Shown one piece after another: positions 8,196-16,627 of a stretch of 64,000 nt of DNA. A program made the position numbers and the translations under genes. Origin of the DNA: Ruminococcus sp. (lineage in GTDB: Bacteria > Bacillota > Clostridia > Oscillospirales > Ruminococcaceae); assembly GCA_017519145.1 (NCBI GenBank), contig JAFWTA010000038.1:48981-112980 (forward strand), in the 5' to 3' direction. Within the stretch, counting starts at the first letter, position 1, and every line of letters begins with the position of its first letter. The notes below the pieces were generated by a model. It was not told the origin of the DNA, made no database searches, and saw nothing but the letters and a program-made list of their open reading frames with translations.

Positions 8196-9272
8196 ATGAA
8201 AAAGGTAATGGTTGGAATGAGCGGCGGAGTTGACAGCTCCGTAGCGGCAATGCTGCTCCGTGACAGAGGTTATGAAGTCATGGGCGTAACGCTGAAACTC
8301 TTTTCCGATGAGGATATATCCGAGGCACAGAAGGAGGGCAAGACCTGCTGTGCGCTGTCGGACGTGGAGGACGCAAGGAGCGTTGCATACAGGCTCGGCT
8401 TCGAGCACCTTGTGTTCAACTTTAAGGACAATTTCCGCGAGCACGTTATGAAGCAGTTCGCGGAAAGCTATATAAGCGGCAGAACACCCAATCCATGCAT
8501 AGAGTGCAACCGCCATGTGAAGTTCGACAAAATGCTCAGGAGAGCGCAGGAGCTGGGCTATGACTATATAGCTACGGGACACTATGCCGTGAACGAGTAC
8601 GATGAGGAGAGGGGGCGCTTTTTGCTGAAACGTCCCAAGGATCGCAGCAAGGATCAGACCTATGTGCTGTATTCTCTCACACAGGAGCAGCTTTCCCACA
8701 CACTTTTTCCACTTGGTGAGCTGGAAAAGTCTCAGGTCAGGGAACTTGCGGAGGCGGCAGGTCTGGTGAACTCCAACAAGCCCGACAGTCAGGATATATG
8801 CTTTGTACCCGACGGTGACTACGCAGGCTTCATACGACGATTTACAGGCTGTGAAACGCCCTGCGGAAGTTTCGTGGATATGGAGGGCAATGTTCTCGGC
8901 GAGCACAAGGGCATCATAAAATATACCATAGGTCAGCGCAAGGGACTGGGCATAGCTCTGGGACACCCTGCTTATGTGGTGAAGAAGGATATAGCTGCAA
9001 ATACAGTCACTCTCGGACTTGAGTCCGACCTGTACACAAAGAGCCTTATCGCCGACGATTTCAATCTTATATCCGTTGAGAAGCTGGAGGCTCCCATGCG
9101 TGTGACTGCAAAGACACGTTACAGCCAGAAGGAACAGCCTGCGGTGGTGTCATATCTCGGGAATGGCGAGTACATGGTGGAGTTCGACGAGCCGCAAAGA
9201 GCCGTTACCAGCGGTCAGGCGGTAGTCCTCTACGACGGAGATATCGTCGTGGGAGGAGGCACCATAAAATGA
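8196..9272 (+). CDS. mnmA: tRNA-specific 2-thiouridylase MnmA
   Basis: 358 residues, normal length. It thiolates U34 in tRNA-Lys, -Glu and -Gln with ATP and a persulfide donor. Seen: the PP-loop GMSGGVDSSVA (7-17), the first catalytic cysteine in TPNPCIECN (Cys101), the second in DSQDICFVPDGDY (Cys202), the TGHYA motif and the C-terminal beta-barrel with GQRKGLGIALG. Both redox-active cysteines are present, so it should be active. The ribosome site AAAGGAG lies before ATG 8196. The next gene overlaps by 4 bases. Confidence 0.97.
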   Translation: MKKVMVGMSGGVDSSVAAMLLRDRGYEVMGVTLKLFSDEDISEAQKEGKTCCALSDVEDARSVAYRLGFEHLVFNFKDNFREHVMKQFAESYISGRTPNPCIECNRHVKFDKMLRRAQELGYDYIATGHYAVNEYDEERGRFLLKRPKDRSKDQTYVLYSLTQEQLSHTLFPLGELEKSQVRELAEAAGLVNSNKPDSQDICFVPDGDYAGFIRRFTGCETPCGSFVDMEGNVLGEHKGIIKYTIGQRKGLGIALGHPAYVVKKDIAANTVTLGLESDLYTKSLIADDFNLISVEKLEAPMRVTAKTRYSQKEQPAVVSYLGNGEYMVEFDEPQRAVTSGQAVVLYDGDIVVGGGTIK

Positions 9273-10282
9273 GCGAAACCGTTCTGCTTGTGGTAGATGT
9301 GCAGAAGCTTATAACCAACGACAGACTCTGTTTTTTTGACAGGTTCAGGGAGAACCTGCGCAGTCTCATAGCCGAGGCGAGAAAATGGGGCACGGAGATA
9401 GTTTTTATCCGCCACGATGACGGCGAGGGGCAGCCTCTGTCAAAGAGGAATGATGGCTACGATATACATGAGGATTTCGCGCCCGAAGCAGGGGAGAGAG
9501 TCTTTGACAAGTCTGTGAACAGCCCATTCCGCGATACGGGAATGACAGAATACCTGCGCTCAAAGGGCGTAAAAAGGCTCATAGTCACAGGCTTGCAGAC
9601 CGAATACTGCATAGACGCAACGGTGAAGTGCGGCTTCGAGCACGGCTTTGAGATGATAGTTCCCGAATACTGCAATACTACCACCGATAATGAATACATG
9701 ACCGCGGAGCAGACCTACCGATACTATAACGAGTTTATGTGGAAAAACAGGTACGCGCATTGCATTGGTATGGCGAAAGCACTTGATATGATACGGCATA
9801 ACAACTATGAGCCGGAAAAAATCAAGACTGAAAAGGCACATATCATCAGAAGAGCGACAGAAGAAGATGTTTCGAGGATTGCGGAGATACTTGTATTTGC
9901 CAAACGAATGAAGTATCGCTCTATTTTTAATGATGACGCATATTCATTTTGCGAATTGCAAGTATTATCTGTCGCTGAAAAGTACATTGAAAACGGCTTT
10001 CTTAACAATATGTTCCTGTATGATGACGGAATTATAAAAGGGCTTATCCGCATTGAGAAAGATGAGATCGTTGAATTATATGTGGATCATTTCTTCCAAG
10101 GGCAGGGAGTCGGCGCAGAGCTGATAGAATATGCCAAAGAGAATTATCCTGTCAGTTTTCTATGGACGATTGAAAAGAACACTGATGCAATACGCTTTTA
10201 TGAAGCACATGGTTTTCATCTTACGGACATTAAGAAGTTTGAAGAAGGGACCACGGAATATATTGTAAAAATGAAAAGATAA
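9269..10282 (+). CDS. Isochorismatase-like hydrolase fused to a GNAT acetyltransferase
   Basis: 337 residues with two domains. Residues 1-178 form a cysteine hydrolase of the isochorismatase family, with the triad Asp10 (VVDVQ), Lys81 (FDKSVNSPF) and Cys114 (GLQTEYCID). Such enzymes cleave amides or isochorismate-like substrates. Residues 190-337 form a GNAT N-acetyltransferase: IIRRATEEDVSRI at its start, the acetyl-CoA loop FFQGQGVGAEL, and NTDAIRFYEAHGF near the end. Base use changes at the junction: from about 9690 onward codons become clearly A/T-rich (TTT, AAT, ATA) while the first half is G/C-rich like the neighbours. This suggests that the GNAT half was acquired by fusion. It overlaps mnmA by 4 bases (ATGA). 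Confidence 0.85.
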   Translation: MSETVLLVVDVQKLITNDRLCFFDRFRENLRSLIAEARKWGTEIVFIRHDDGEGQPLSKRNDGYDIHEDFAPEAGERVFDKSVNSPFRDTGMTEYLRSKGVKRLIVTGLQTEYCIDATVKCGFEHGFEMIVPEYCNTTTDNEYMTAEQTYRYYNEFMWKNRYAHCIGMAKALDMIRHNNYEPEKIKTEKAHIIRRATEEDVSRIAEILVFAKRMKYRSIFNDDAYSFCELQVLSVAEKYIENGFLNNMFLYDDGIIKGLIRIEKDEIVELYVDHFFQGQGVGAELIEYAKENYPVSFLWTIEKNTDAIRFYEAHGFHLTDIKKFEEGTTEYIVKMKR

Positions 10283-10304
10283 TATTTACCGAAAAAGGAA
10301 CATT

Positions 10305-11027
10305 ATGGAATACAAATACGAAAAGCTAACCGATAAAATATACGTCTGCGCCAGCAGCGACCATCGCTTCGGCACAGACGCTTTTCTGCTGGCGGACTTT
10401 TCACAGTACCGCGCCAAGGACAAGGTCTGCGACCTTGGTACGGGCTGCGGCATAATACCGCTGATAATGCAGAAGAAGCTGCCTCCTAAGGTCACCTATG
10501 CCGTGGATATACAGGAAGGGGCCATAGAGCAGCTTCGGCTGGGACTTGAAAAGAGTGAGACAACGGGGATAGTTCCTGTCTGTGCAGACCTGAAAGAGCT
10601 GTGGGAGGGCGCTCCGCTGGGACAGCTTGACCTTGTGACCTGCAATCCGCCGTATAAGGTGAACAATGCAGGCTTCCAGAGCGTTATCACTGCCCAGAAA
10701 ATAGCCAGACATGAGATATTATGCACCATTGATGACGTCTGTGCGGCTGCACAGAAGCTGCTGAAATTCGGGGGAAGACTTTGTGTCTGCAACCGTCCCG
10801 AAAGGCTCAGCGACGTTATATTTGCCATGAAGAGCCACGACATCGAGCCTAAGAGACTTCGCTTCGTATCGAAAAACGCTGAGGAAGCTCCGTGGCTGTT
10901 CCTCATCGAAGGCAAAAAGGGCTCAAAGCCTTTCATGAAAGTGGAGCCGCAGTTGTACATACGCAGCGAGAACGGCTTCTCGGAGGAGCTTCAGAAGATA
11001 TACGACACAGGAAAGGAGCAGGTATGA
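10305..11027 (+). CDS. trmN6: tRNA1(Val) adenine-N6 methyltransferase (TrmN6/YfiC family)
   Basis: 240 residues. A class I SAM-dependent methyltransferase with DLGTGCGIIPL (motif I, from 43) and TCNPPYKV (NPPY 114-117), the signature of N6-adenine methylation. The N-terminal F-G-T-D-A-F-L-L-A block is typical of the YfiC group that modifies A37 of tRNA1-Val. The symbol follows family resemblance; in clostridia the exact tRNA target is not proven. Its stop overlaps the start of rsmI (ATGA), a pairing seen in many Firmicutes. Confidence 0.85.
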   Translation: MEYKYEKLTDKIYVCASSDHRFGTDAFLLADFSQYRAKDKVCDLGTGCGIIPLIMQKKLPPKVTYAVDIQEGAIEQLRLGLEKSETTGIVPVCADLKELWEGAPLGQLDLVTCNPPYKVNNAGFQSVITAQKIARHEILCTIDDVCAAAQKLLKFGGRLCVCNRPERLSDVIFAMKSHDIEPKRLRFVSKNAEEAPWLFLIEGKKGSKPFMKVEPQLYIRSENGFSEELQKIYDTGKEQV

Positions 11028-11848
11028 GCGGAACATTTTACGTTATAGGCACTCCCATCGGGAACCTTGAGGATATAACTCTACGTCAGCTCGATACACT
11101 GGCAGCAGTGGACTTCATCTGTGCGGAGGATACCCGTGTTACACTGAAGCTGCTGAACCGCTTCGACATAAAAAAGCAGCTCATAAGCTTTCATGAGCAC
11201 AGCTCAAAAGCAGACGCACAGCGCATAATCGACAGACTTCTTGCAGGGGAGAGCTGCGGTATCGTTACCGACGCGGGAATGCCCTGTATATCCGACCCGG
11301 GAGAGGTGCTTGTGAAGATGTGTGCCGAGCAGGGCATAGACATAAAGGTGGTCCCCGGTCCAAGCGCCGTAGTTTCGGCTGTTGCGGTGTCGGGGCTGAG
11401 CACTCGCAGGTTCACATTCGAGGGCTTCCTGCCCGTTCCGAAAAAGGAGAGAGCCGAGCGCCTTGAAAAGCTCCGCGGCGAGACCGCAGTCATGGTGTTC
11501 TACGAAGCTCCCCATAAACTGAAGACCACTCTTGCGGACCTTTGCGGTTTCTTCGGCGGTGACCGCAGGATAGCACTCTGCCGCGAGCTTACCAAGATAC
11601 ATGAGGAGGTCATAAGACTTACTCTGTCGGAGGCAGTCGAGTACTACAGCATCAATGAACCAAAGGGTGAGTTCGTCCTCGTGCTTGAGGGAGCTTCTGA
11701 GGATGCAGAGGACGGTATCACCATCGAACAGGCTATGGAGCAGGTGATGAAGCTCATAGATATGGGCGAAAAGCCCACAGAAGCCTGCAAGGCTGTGGCA
11801 AAGGAAACAGGCTTCCGTAAGAGTGAGCTTTATGCGAAGCTTCAGTAA
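11024..11848 (+). CDS. rsmI: 16S rRNA 2'-O-ribose C1402 methyltransferase RsmI
   Basis: 274 residues from ATG 11024, chosen because AGGAGCAGG lies just upstream and the start overlaps the previous stop codon; the frame is open further upstream but inside trmN6. It methylates the ribose of C1402 in 16S rRNA. Seen: FYVIGTPIGNLEDIT, EDTRVT, TDAGMPCISDPG, VPGPSAVVSA and FEGFLP, all typical of the tetrapyrrole-methylase fold family RsmI/YraL. Confidence 0.96.
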   Translation: MSGTFYVIGTPIGNLEDITLRQLDTLAAVDFICAEDTRVTLKLLNRFDIKKQLISFHEHSSKADAQRIIDRLLAGESCGIVTDAGMPCISDPGEVLVKMCAEQGIDIKVVPGPSAVVSAVAVSGLSTRRFTFEGFLPVPKKERAERLEKLRGETAVMVFYEAPHKLKTTLADLCGFFGGDRRIALCRELTKIHEEVIRLTLSEAVEYYSINEPKGEFVLVLEGASEDAEDGITIEQAMEQVMKLIDMGEKPTEACKAVAKETGFRKSELYAKLQ

Positions 11849-11929
11849 AAAAGCCGCGTATGACCGCCGAAGAAGTTTCCTACATTATAATAATATAATG
11901 ATAGAAAAATGAAAATTAGTGTAAAAAGC

Positions 11930-11958
11930 TTGAAATTGTAAAGAATTTGTGATATAAT
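11930..11958 (+). promoter_or_regulatory. Sigma-A promoter of the PHP gene
   Basis: TTGAAA (11930-11935), 17-base spacer, perfect TATAAT (11953-11958), followed by a leader of about 115 bases. The leader contains a hairpin (GCCGCAG/CTGCGGC at about 12044-12066) just before the ribosome site. Confidence 0.75.
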
Positions 11959-12080
11959 TATTAGCGTTATTATTACTGTTTCAGTAATATGTGTAACCAT
12001 GTTCCCAATAAAGCGCTATATCAATACAATTATAAATATTCTGCCGCAGATACAAGACCTGCGGCGAAAGAAGGTTCTTT

Positions 12081-12917
12081 ATGATTTGCGATCTGCACTG
12101 TCACACCACGCTTTCCGACGGCTCTCTGGGCATCGAAGACGTTATTGCTCAGGCGAAGCGCATGAATATCGACTGGCTCTCCATTACAGACCATGATACC
12201 ATGGCTTCATTTTCAAGAGCTGACGTTCTGGGCGACCGCGCAGGAGTAAAGATACTCCACGGCGTAGAGCTTTCAGCGTGGGATAAGGAAAGAAACAGCA
12301 AGGTACACATACTTTGCTACGCTCCGTCAAAGCCCAACAGACTTGAGGGGCTTTGCCTCAAATCCTGCGAGATAAGAAAGGAATGCTCCAGAGAAATGAT
12401 CGAAAAGGTCATGGAGAAGTTCCCGATCACACAGGAAAGCATACTGAAACGCACAACGGCTTCAAAGAGCATATTCAAGCAGCATATCATGCGCGCCCTT
12501 ATAGACTACGGCTATGCGCTGGAGTTCTACGGCGACCTTGACCGAGAGCTTTTCAATCCGGAAAACGGCTCCTGCTACGTTGAGCGTGAATATCCTGACG
12601 TAAATTTTGTTATTGACCTGATACACACTGCAAAGGGCGTTGCTGTCATGGCTCACCCTGCGCAATACAATAATATCGAGCTTCTTGAGGAGCTTGCCAA
12701 GAAAGGAAAGATCGACGGCGTTGAGGTGGGACACTTCTCAGCCGACGAAAACTGCCGCAGGGAGCTTTCAGCCATTGCACAGAAGTACGGGCTCATTGAG
12801 ACCGGCGGTTCGGATTTCCACGGACTCTATAACAAGGTGCCCACACATCTTGGCAGCGAGACTACCACAAAGGAAAACCTCGACAGGATCCTCAAGCTGG
12901 CTGCAAGCATGAAATAA
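12081..12917 (+). CDS. PHP-domain phosphoesterase (YciV/RNase AM-like)
   Basis: 278 residues. The N-terminal PHP metal-binding motifs are intact: DLHCHTTLSDGS (His6, His8), SITDHDT, and later MAHPAQ and ETGGSDFHG. The overall order matches the YciV group, which removes phosphate from 3',5'-bisphosphonucleotides and trims short RNA ends. The ribosome site AGAAGG lies 5 bases before the ATG. Ten bases separate it from the YdcF-type gene, so the two are likely co-transcribed. The exact substrate is inferred. Confidence 0.85.
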   Translation: MICDLHCHTTLSDGSLGIEDVIAQAKRMNIDWLSITDHDTMASFSRADVLGDRAGVKILHGVELSAWDKERNSKVHILCYAPSKPNRLEGLCLKSCEIRKECSREMIEKVMEKFPITQESILKRTTASKSIFKQHIMRALIDYGYALEFYGDLDRELFNPENGSCYVEREYPDVNFVIDLIHTAKGVAVMAHPAQYNNIELLEELAKKGKIDGVEVGHFSADENCRRELSAIAQKYGLIETGGSDFHGLYNKVPTHLGSETTTKENLDRILKLAASMK

Positions 12918-12926
12918 GAGGTAAAA

Positions 12927-13688
12927 ATGAGCTTAAAGATCATACCGTTCATACTGTTTCTGGGACTGTTCCTGCTTTTTGCAGCGCCTGTCGCCATGGG
13001 GATAATCAACCTCGGCAACGGCGTCGGGATGGCGTTATCCGCTGTGATGATTCTGATAGTGCTGTTCTGGGGAAAGTTCACTGGAGCTGTGGGAAAATGC
13101 TGGGATAAGCCGCTGGGAAAGATAGTTCTTTCCCTTCTTGGACTTGCTGCGGCAGCAGCTATAGTTCTGGCTGTGGTCATCAGCGTTTTCATGATACGGG
13201 AAGCAAATGATCCGCCCAAGGACGAGAACACCACGGTCGTGGTGCTTGGCTGCAAGGTAAAGAACGGTGCTCCCAGCCTTATGCTGAAGAGAAGGCTTGA
13301 TGCCGCTTACGGCTATCTTTCCGAGCATGAAAGTGTCTGCGCCGTCGTTTCCGGCGGACAGGGAAGTGATGAAGCTGTCAGCGAGGCACAGTGCATGAGA
13401 GATTATCTTGTGTCAAGGGGAATATCTCCCGACAGGATATTCATGGAGGATAAGTCCGTGAACACTGAGGAAAATCTCCGCTTTTCAAAGGCTGTTATCA
13501 GCGAGAACGGACTTCCCGGGAGGATCACTCTTGTTACCGATAATTTCCATCAGTACCGCGCAGAGCTCATAGCCAATTCAAACGGTATAGAGGCATATAA
13601 CATATCGGGCAAGACCTCGTGGTATCTGCTTCCTACTTACGGAGTCAGAGAATGGTTCGGTATCGTCTACTATAAGCTTTTCGGTTAG
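12927..13688 (+). CDS. YdcF/SanA-family (DUF218) membrane protein
   Basis: 253 residues. Three hydrophobic segments at about 5-25, 28-48 and 65-90 are followed by a DUF218 domain (105-253): NTTVVVLGCKV, VVSGGQGSDEAVSEA, EDKSVNTEENLRFSK and TLVTDNFHQYRA. Relatives (SanA, ElyC, YdcF) act in envelope integrity or peptidoglycan precursor control, but their chemistry is poorly known. The ribosome site AGAGG is before the ATG. Co-transcribed with the PHP gene. Confidence 0.85.
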   Translation: MSLKIIPFILFLGLFLLFAAPVAMGIINLGNGVGMALSAVMILIVLFWGKFTGAVGKCWDKPLGKIVLSLLGLAAAAAIVLAVVISVFMIREANDPPKDENTTVVVLGCKVKNGAPSLMLKRRLDAAYGYLSEHESVCAVVSGGQGSDEAVSEAQCMRDYLVSRGISPDRIFMEDKSVNTEENLRFSKAVISENGLPGRITLVTDNFHQYRAELIANSNGIEAYNISGKTSWYLLPTYGVREWFGIVYYKLFG

Positions 13689-13699
13689 GAGCTATTGGC

Positions 13700-13879
13700 G
13701 TGAAATGGGTCATAATGCGGATATCCGATGGTATGTATGCGGTATCATCGCGGTTTTTTGTATTCAATAAGCTGTATGCAAGGCGCTTCAACACAAGGAA
13801 GCAGGCAGAGGCTTATATGATATCATCAGGTTTTGACAAAAGGGCGTACACCGCCTGTGAGCTTGAAGTTGAGACATAA
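13700..13879 (+). CDS. Small basic hypothetical protein
   Basis: 59 codons from GTG 13700 to TAA 13877-13879. AGGAG at 13687-13691 lies 8 bases before the GTG; an ATG at 13715 is an alternative start. The product begins VKWVIMRISDGMYAVSSR and contains FNTRKQAEAYMISSGFD, a plausible compact alpha/beta fold with a K/R-rich centre. It has no signal peptide and no family I recognise. It starts 11 bases after the YdcF-type gene, probably in the same operon. Confidence 0.55.
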   Translation: MKWVIMRISDGMYAVSSRFFVFNKLYARRFNTRKQAEAYMISSGFDKRAYTACELEVET

Positions 13880-13880
13880 T

Positions 13881-13899
13881 CGGCTGAATGCATCAGCCG
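13881..13899 (+). terminator. Hairpin after the small ORF
   Basis: A perfect 7-bp stem (13881-13887 with 13893-13899) with a 5-base loop, directly after the stop codon. The tail is only moderately T-rich, so termination may be partial. Confidence 0.4.
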
Positions 13900-13944
13900 G
13901 ACTGCTATTTAATAGTATAAGTTATTTGTAAAGGAATGGTTATT

Positions 13945-16473
13945 TTGAAGATCGGTTTTTCAACACTTGCTTGTCCTGAATGGTCGTGGACTGATATCTA
14001 CTCTATGGCTAAGGACTTCAGATTTGACGGAATTGAGATAAGAGGTCTCGGCAATGAGATATTTTCCGTTAAGGCACAGCCCTTTACAGAGTCTCAGCTA
14101 CCCAATACAGTTGCAAAGCTCCGCTCACTCGGACTGGAGATCCCCTGTCTTTCTTCGGGTGCCTGCCTGAAGTTCAAGGACAAGTATCAGGAGGCTGAGG
14201 ACGAGATCAGGGCTTATGCTCAGCTGGCTCAGAAGCTCGGTGCTTCTTATATAAGAATACTCGGTGATCTTGAGCCTGCACCCGGAGGCGATGTTGATGA
14301 TGAGTATATCGTAGAGACACTGAAGAAACTTGTTCCAATTGCTGAGGAGTACAATGTTACACTGCTGGTGGAGACCAACGGCGTATACTCCGATACTGCC
14401 CGTCTTGCAAAGATCCTCGACAGCGTAAAGAGCAGAAAGGTAGCTGCCCTTTGGGATATGCACCACCCCTACCGCTATAACAACGAGTCTCCCGAGACAA
14501 CTGTTGCAAACCTTGGCGAGTATATAAAGTACATTCAGGTCAAGGACAGCGTTATGCGCGAGGACGGCACTGTTGAGTACCGCATAATGGGCACAGGTGA
14601 CATTCCCGTAAAGCAGATGATAGAGGCTCTCGATACCATCAACTACAACGGCTATATTTCGCTGGAATGGGTAAAGCGCTGGGCAAGAGATCTCAGCGAC
14701 GCAGGTATAGTTATACCTCAGTTCGCAGAGTATATGGCTCCCTACAAGAAGTCACACAAGCATCCTCTCCAGACAAATATGAGAGGGGATGGTCAGTATC
14801 CATGGCCCAAGGAGAGGATACTCAACTACACATTCCCCGACATACTTGACCGTATCTGTGAGCAGTTCCCCAATCAGTATGCGTTCCGCTATACTGAGCT
14901 GGACTACACGAGAACATATCCCGAGTTCCGCGACGACGTAGACAACTTCGCACGTTCACTCCTTGCAATGGGCGTAAAGAAGGGAGACCACGTTGCTATC
15001 TGGGCTACAAATGTACCCCAGTGGTATATCACATTCTGGGCTACTACCAAGATAGGTGCCGTACTCGTAACAATGAATACCGAATACCGCATCCACGAGG
15101 CTGAGTATCTGCTGAGACAGTCCGATACCATGACCCTCGTTATGATCGACGGTATCAAGAACATAAACTACGTTGATATCATCAAGGAGCTCTGCCCCGA
15201 GCTTGACACCTGCGAGCCCGGCAAGCTCAACTCCGCAAAACTTCCTTATCTCAAGAATGTCATCACCGTTGATTCAAAGAACAACGGCTGCTACACATGG
15301 GAGGAAGCAGTTGCTCTCTCCAAGAATGTTCCATACAGCGAGGTCGAGCGCGTAAGAAAGACCATCGATATCCACGATGTTGCAAATATGCAGTACACCT
15401 CGGGAACCACAGGCTTCCCGAAGGGCGTTATGCTCACTCACTATAACGTAGTCAACAACGGTAAGGCTATCGGCGACTGCATGGATCTCTCCACAGCAGA
15501 CCGCATGATGATACAGGTGCCTATGTTCCACTGCTTCGGAATGGTCCTCGCTATGACTGCTTCCATGACACACGGTACTACAATGTCTCCTATAACAAGA
15601 TTCTCTCCCAGAAAGGGACTGGCTTGTATCAACAAGGAGAAGATAACCTGCTTCCACGGCGTTCCTACTATGTTCATTGCTATGCTTGGACATGAGGACT
15701 TTGAAAAGACTGATTTCTCACACATGAGAACAGGTATCATGGCAGGTTCTCCCTGTCCTATAAAGACCATGGAGGAAGTTATCGAGAAGATGCATATGAG
15801 CGAGATCTGTATCACCTACGGTCAGACCGAGGCATCTCCCGCTACTACCATGAGTAAGACCACAGACTCCATCGAGCAGCGTGTAAACACTGTCGGCGGA
15901 CCTATCTTCGGAGTTGAGTGCCGTATAGTTGATCCCGAGACTAATCAGGAAGTTCCTGACGACGTTGACGGCGAGTTCGTTGCAAGGGGATACAATATAA
16001 TGAAGGGCTACTACAAGATGCCCGAGGCTACTGCCGCAGCTATCGACTCCGAGGGCTGGCTCCATACAGGTGACCTTGCAAGACGCCGTTCAGAGGACGG
16101 TTACTTCAAGATCACAGGCCGTATCAAGGATATGATAATCCGCGGCGGTGAGAATATCTACCCCAAAGAGATAGAGGACTTCCTCTATACATATCCCAAG
16201 GTAAAGGACGTTCAGGTAATAGGCGTTCCCGACGAGGACTACGGTGAGGAAATAATGGCTTGTATCGTTCTTCAGGACGGAGAAACAGCTACGGAACAGG
16301 AGATCAAGGACTTCTGTCTTGCAAGAATGGCAAAGCACAAGTGCCCCAGATATGTGGATTTCGTTGAGGGCTTCCCCATGAATGCCGCAGGAAAGATACT
16401 CAAGTACAAGATGAGAGAGCAGGCAGTTGAAAAGCTCAAGCTCCATAAGGCTGACAGTATCGTTACCGCATAA
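13945..16473 (+). CDS. Fusion of a xylose-isomerase-like TIM barrel and an acyl-CoA synthetase
   Basis: 842 residues. TTG 13945 is preferred over ATG 13936 because the ribosome site AAGGA (13931-13935) touches that ATG but is 9 bases from the TTG. Residues 1-270 form an AP-endonuclease-2/xylose-isomerase-like TIM barrel (sugar phosphate isomerase/epimerase): LVETN (Glu143), LWDMHH (Asp171) and SLEW (Glu241) occupy metal-ligand positions, but the usual His of the third site is Gln198 (YIQVKD). Residues 290-842 form a complete AMP-forming ligase: TSGTTGFPKGV (A3), YGQTEASP, GWLHTGDLARR, GRIKDMIIRGGENIYPKEIE and the C-terminal lysine in NAAGKILK. It most resembles fatty-acyl-CoA ligases. How a sugar-type barrel serves an acyl ligase is unknown. 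Followed by a strong terminator, so it is probably monocistronic. Confidence 0.9.
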   Translation: MKIGFSTLACPEWSWTDIYSMAKDFRFDGIEIRGLGNEIFSVKAQPFTESQLPNTVAKLRSLGLEIPCLSSGACLKFKDKYQEAEDEIRAYAQLAQKLGASYIRILGDLEPAPGGDVDDEYIVETLKKLVPIAEEYNVTLLVETNGVYSDTARLAKILDSVKSRKVAALWDMHHPYRYNNESPETTVANLGEYIKYIQVKDSVMREDGTVEYRIMGTGDIPVKQMIEALDTINYNGYISLEWVKRWARDLSDAGIVIPQFAEYMAPYKKSHKHPLQTNMRGDGQYPWPKERILNYTFPDILDRICEQFPNQYAFRYTELDYTRTYPEFRDDVDNFARSLLAMGVKKGDHVAIWATNVPQWYITFWATTKIGAVLVTMNTEYRIHEAEYLLRQSDTMTLVMIDGIKNINYVDIIKELCPELDTCEPGKLNSAKLPYLKNVITVDSKNNGCYTWEEAVALSKNVPYSEVERVRKTIDIHDVANMQYTSGTTGFPKGVMLTHYNVVNNGKAIGDCMDLSTADRMMIQVPMFHCFGMVLAMTASMTHGTTMSPITRFSPRKGLACINKEKITCFHGVPTMFIAMLGHEDFEKTDFSHMRTGIMAGSPCPIKTMEEVIEKMHMSEICITYGQTEASPATTMSKTTDSIEQRVNTVGGPIFGVECRIVDPETNQEVPDDVDGEFVARGYNIMKGYYKMPEATAAAIDSEGWLHTGDLARRRSEDGYFKITGRIKDMIIRGGENIYPKEIEDFLYTYPKVKDVQVIGVPDEDYGEEIMACIVLQDGETATEQEIKDFCLARMAKHKCPRYVDFVEGFPMNAAGKILKYKMREQAVEKLKLHKADSIVTA

Positions 16474-16485
16474 TTAAAAAATATA

Positions 16486-16530
16486 AAGCCGCTTATCTTC
16501 GGCATAACAGTCGGAGATAAGCGGCTTTTT
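16486..16530 (+). terminator. Strong intrinsic terminator
   Basis: A 13-bp stem (16486-16498 with 16515-16527) containing CCGCTTATCT is followed by a T run, 12 bases after the stop codon of the fusion gene. Confidence 0.9.
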
Positions 16531-16569
16531 GCATAAATCTTACAAAACGGAACACTTTTGCGGATATCC

Positions 16570-16598
16570 TTGATTTCTTATACATTATGTGTTATAAT
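16570..16598 (+). promoter_or_regulatory. Promoter of the dockerin protease
   Basis: TTGATT (16570-16575), 17-base spacer, TATAAT (16593-16598), 30 bases before the start at 16628. The whole element is nearly the same as the promoter at 55453-55481. Confidence 0.75.
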
Positions 16599-16627
16599 AG
16601 TCACATATGACAGAAAGGAGAAGGGAT

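Noticed and set aside
8043-8966. 307-codon minus-strand frame over the HAD/mnmA region
   Set aside because: It spans two certain plus-strand genes and has no family signature.
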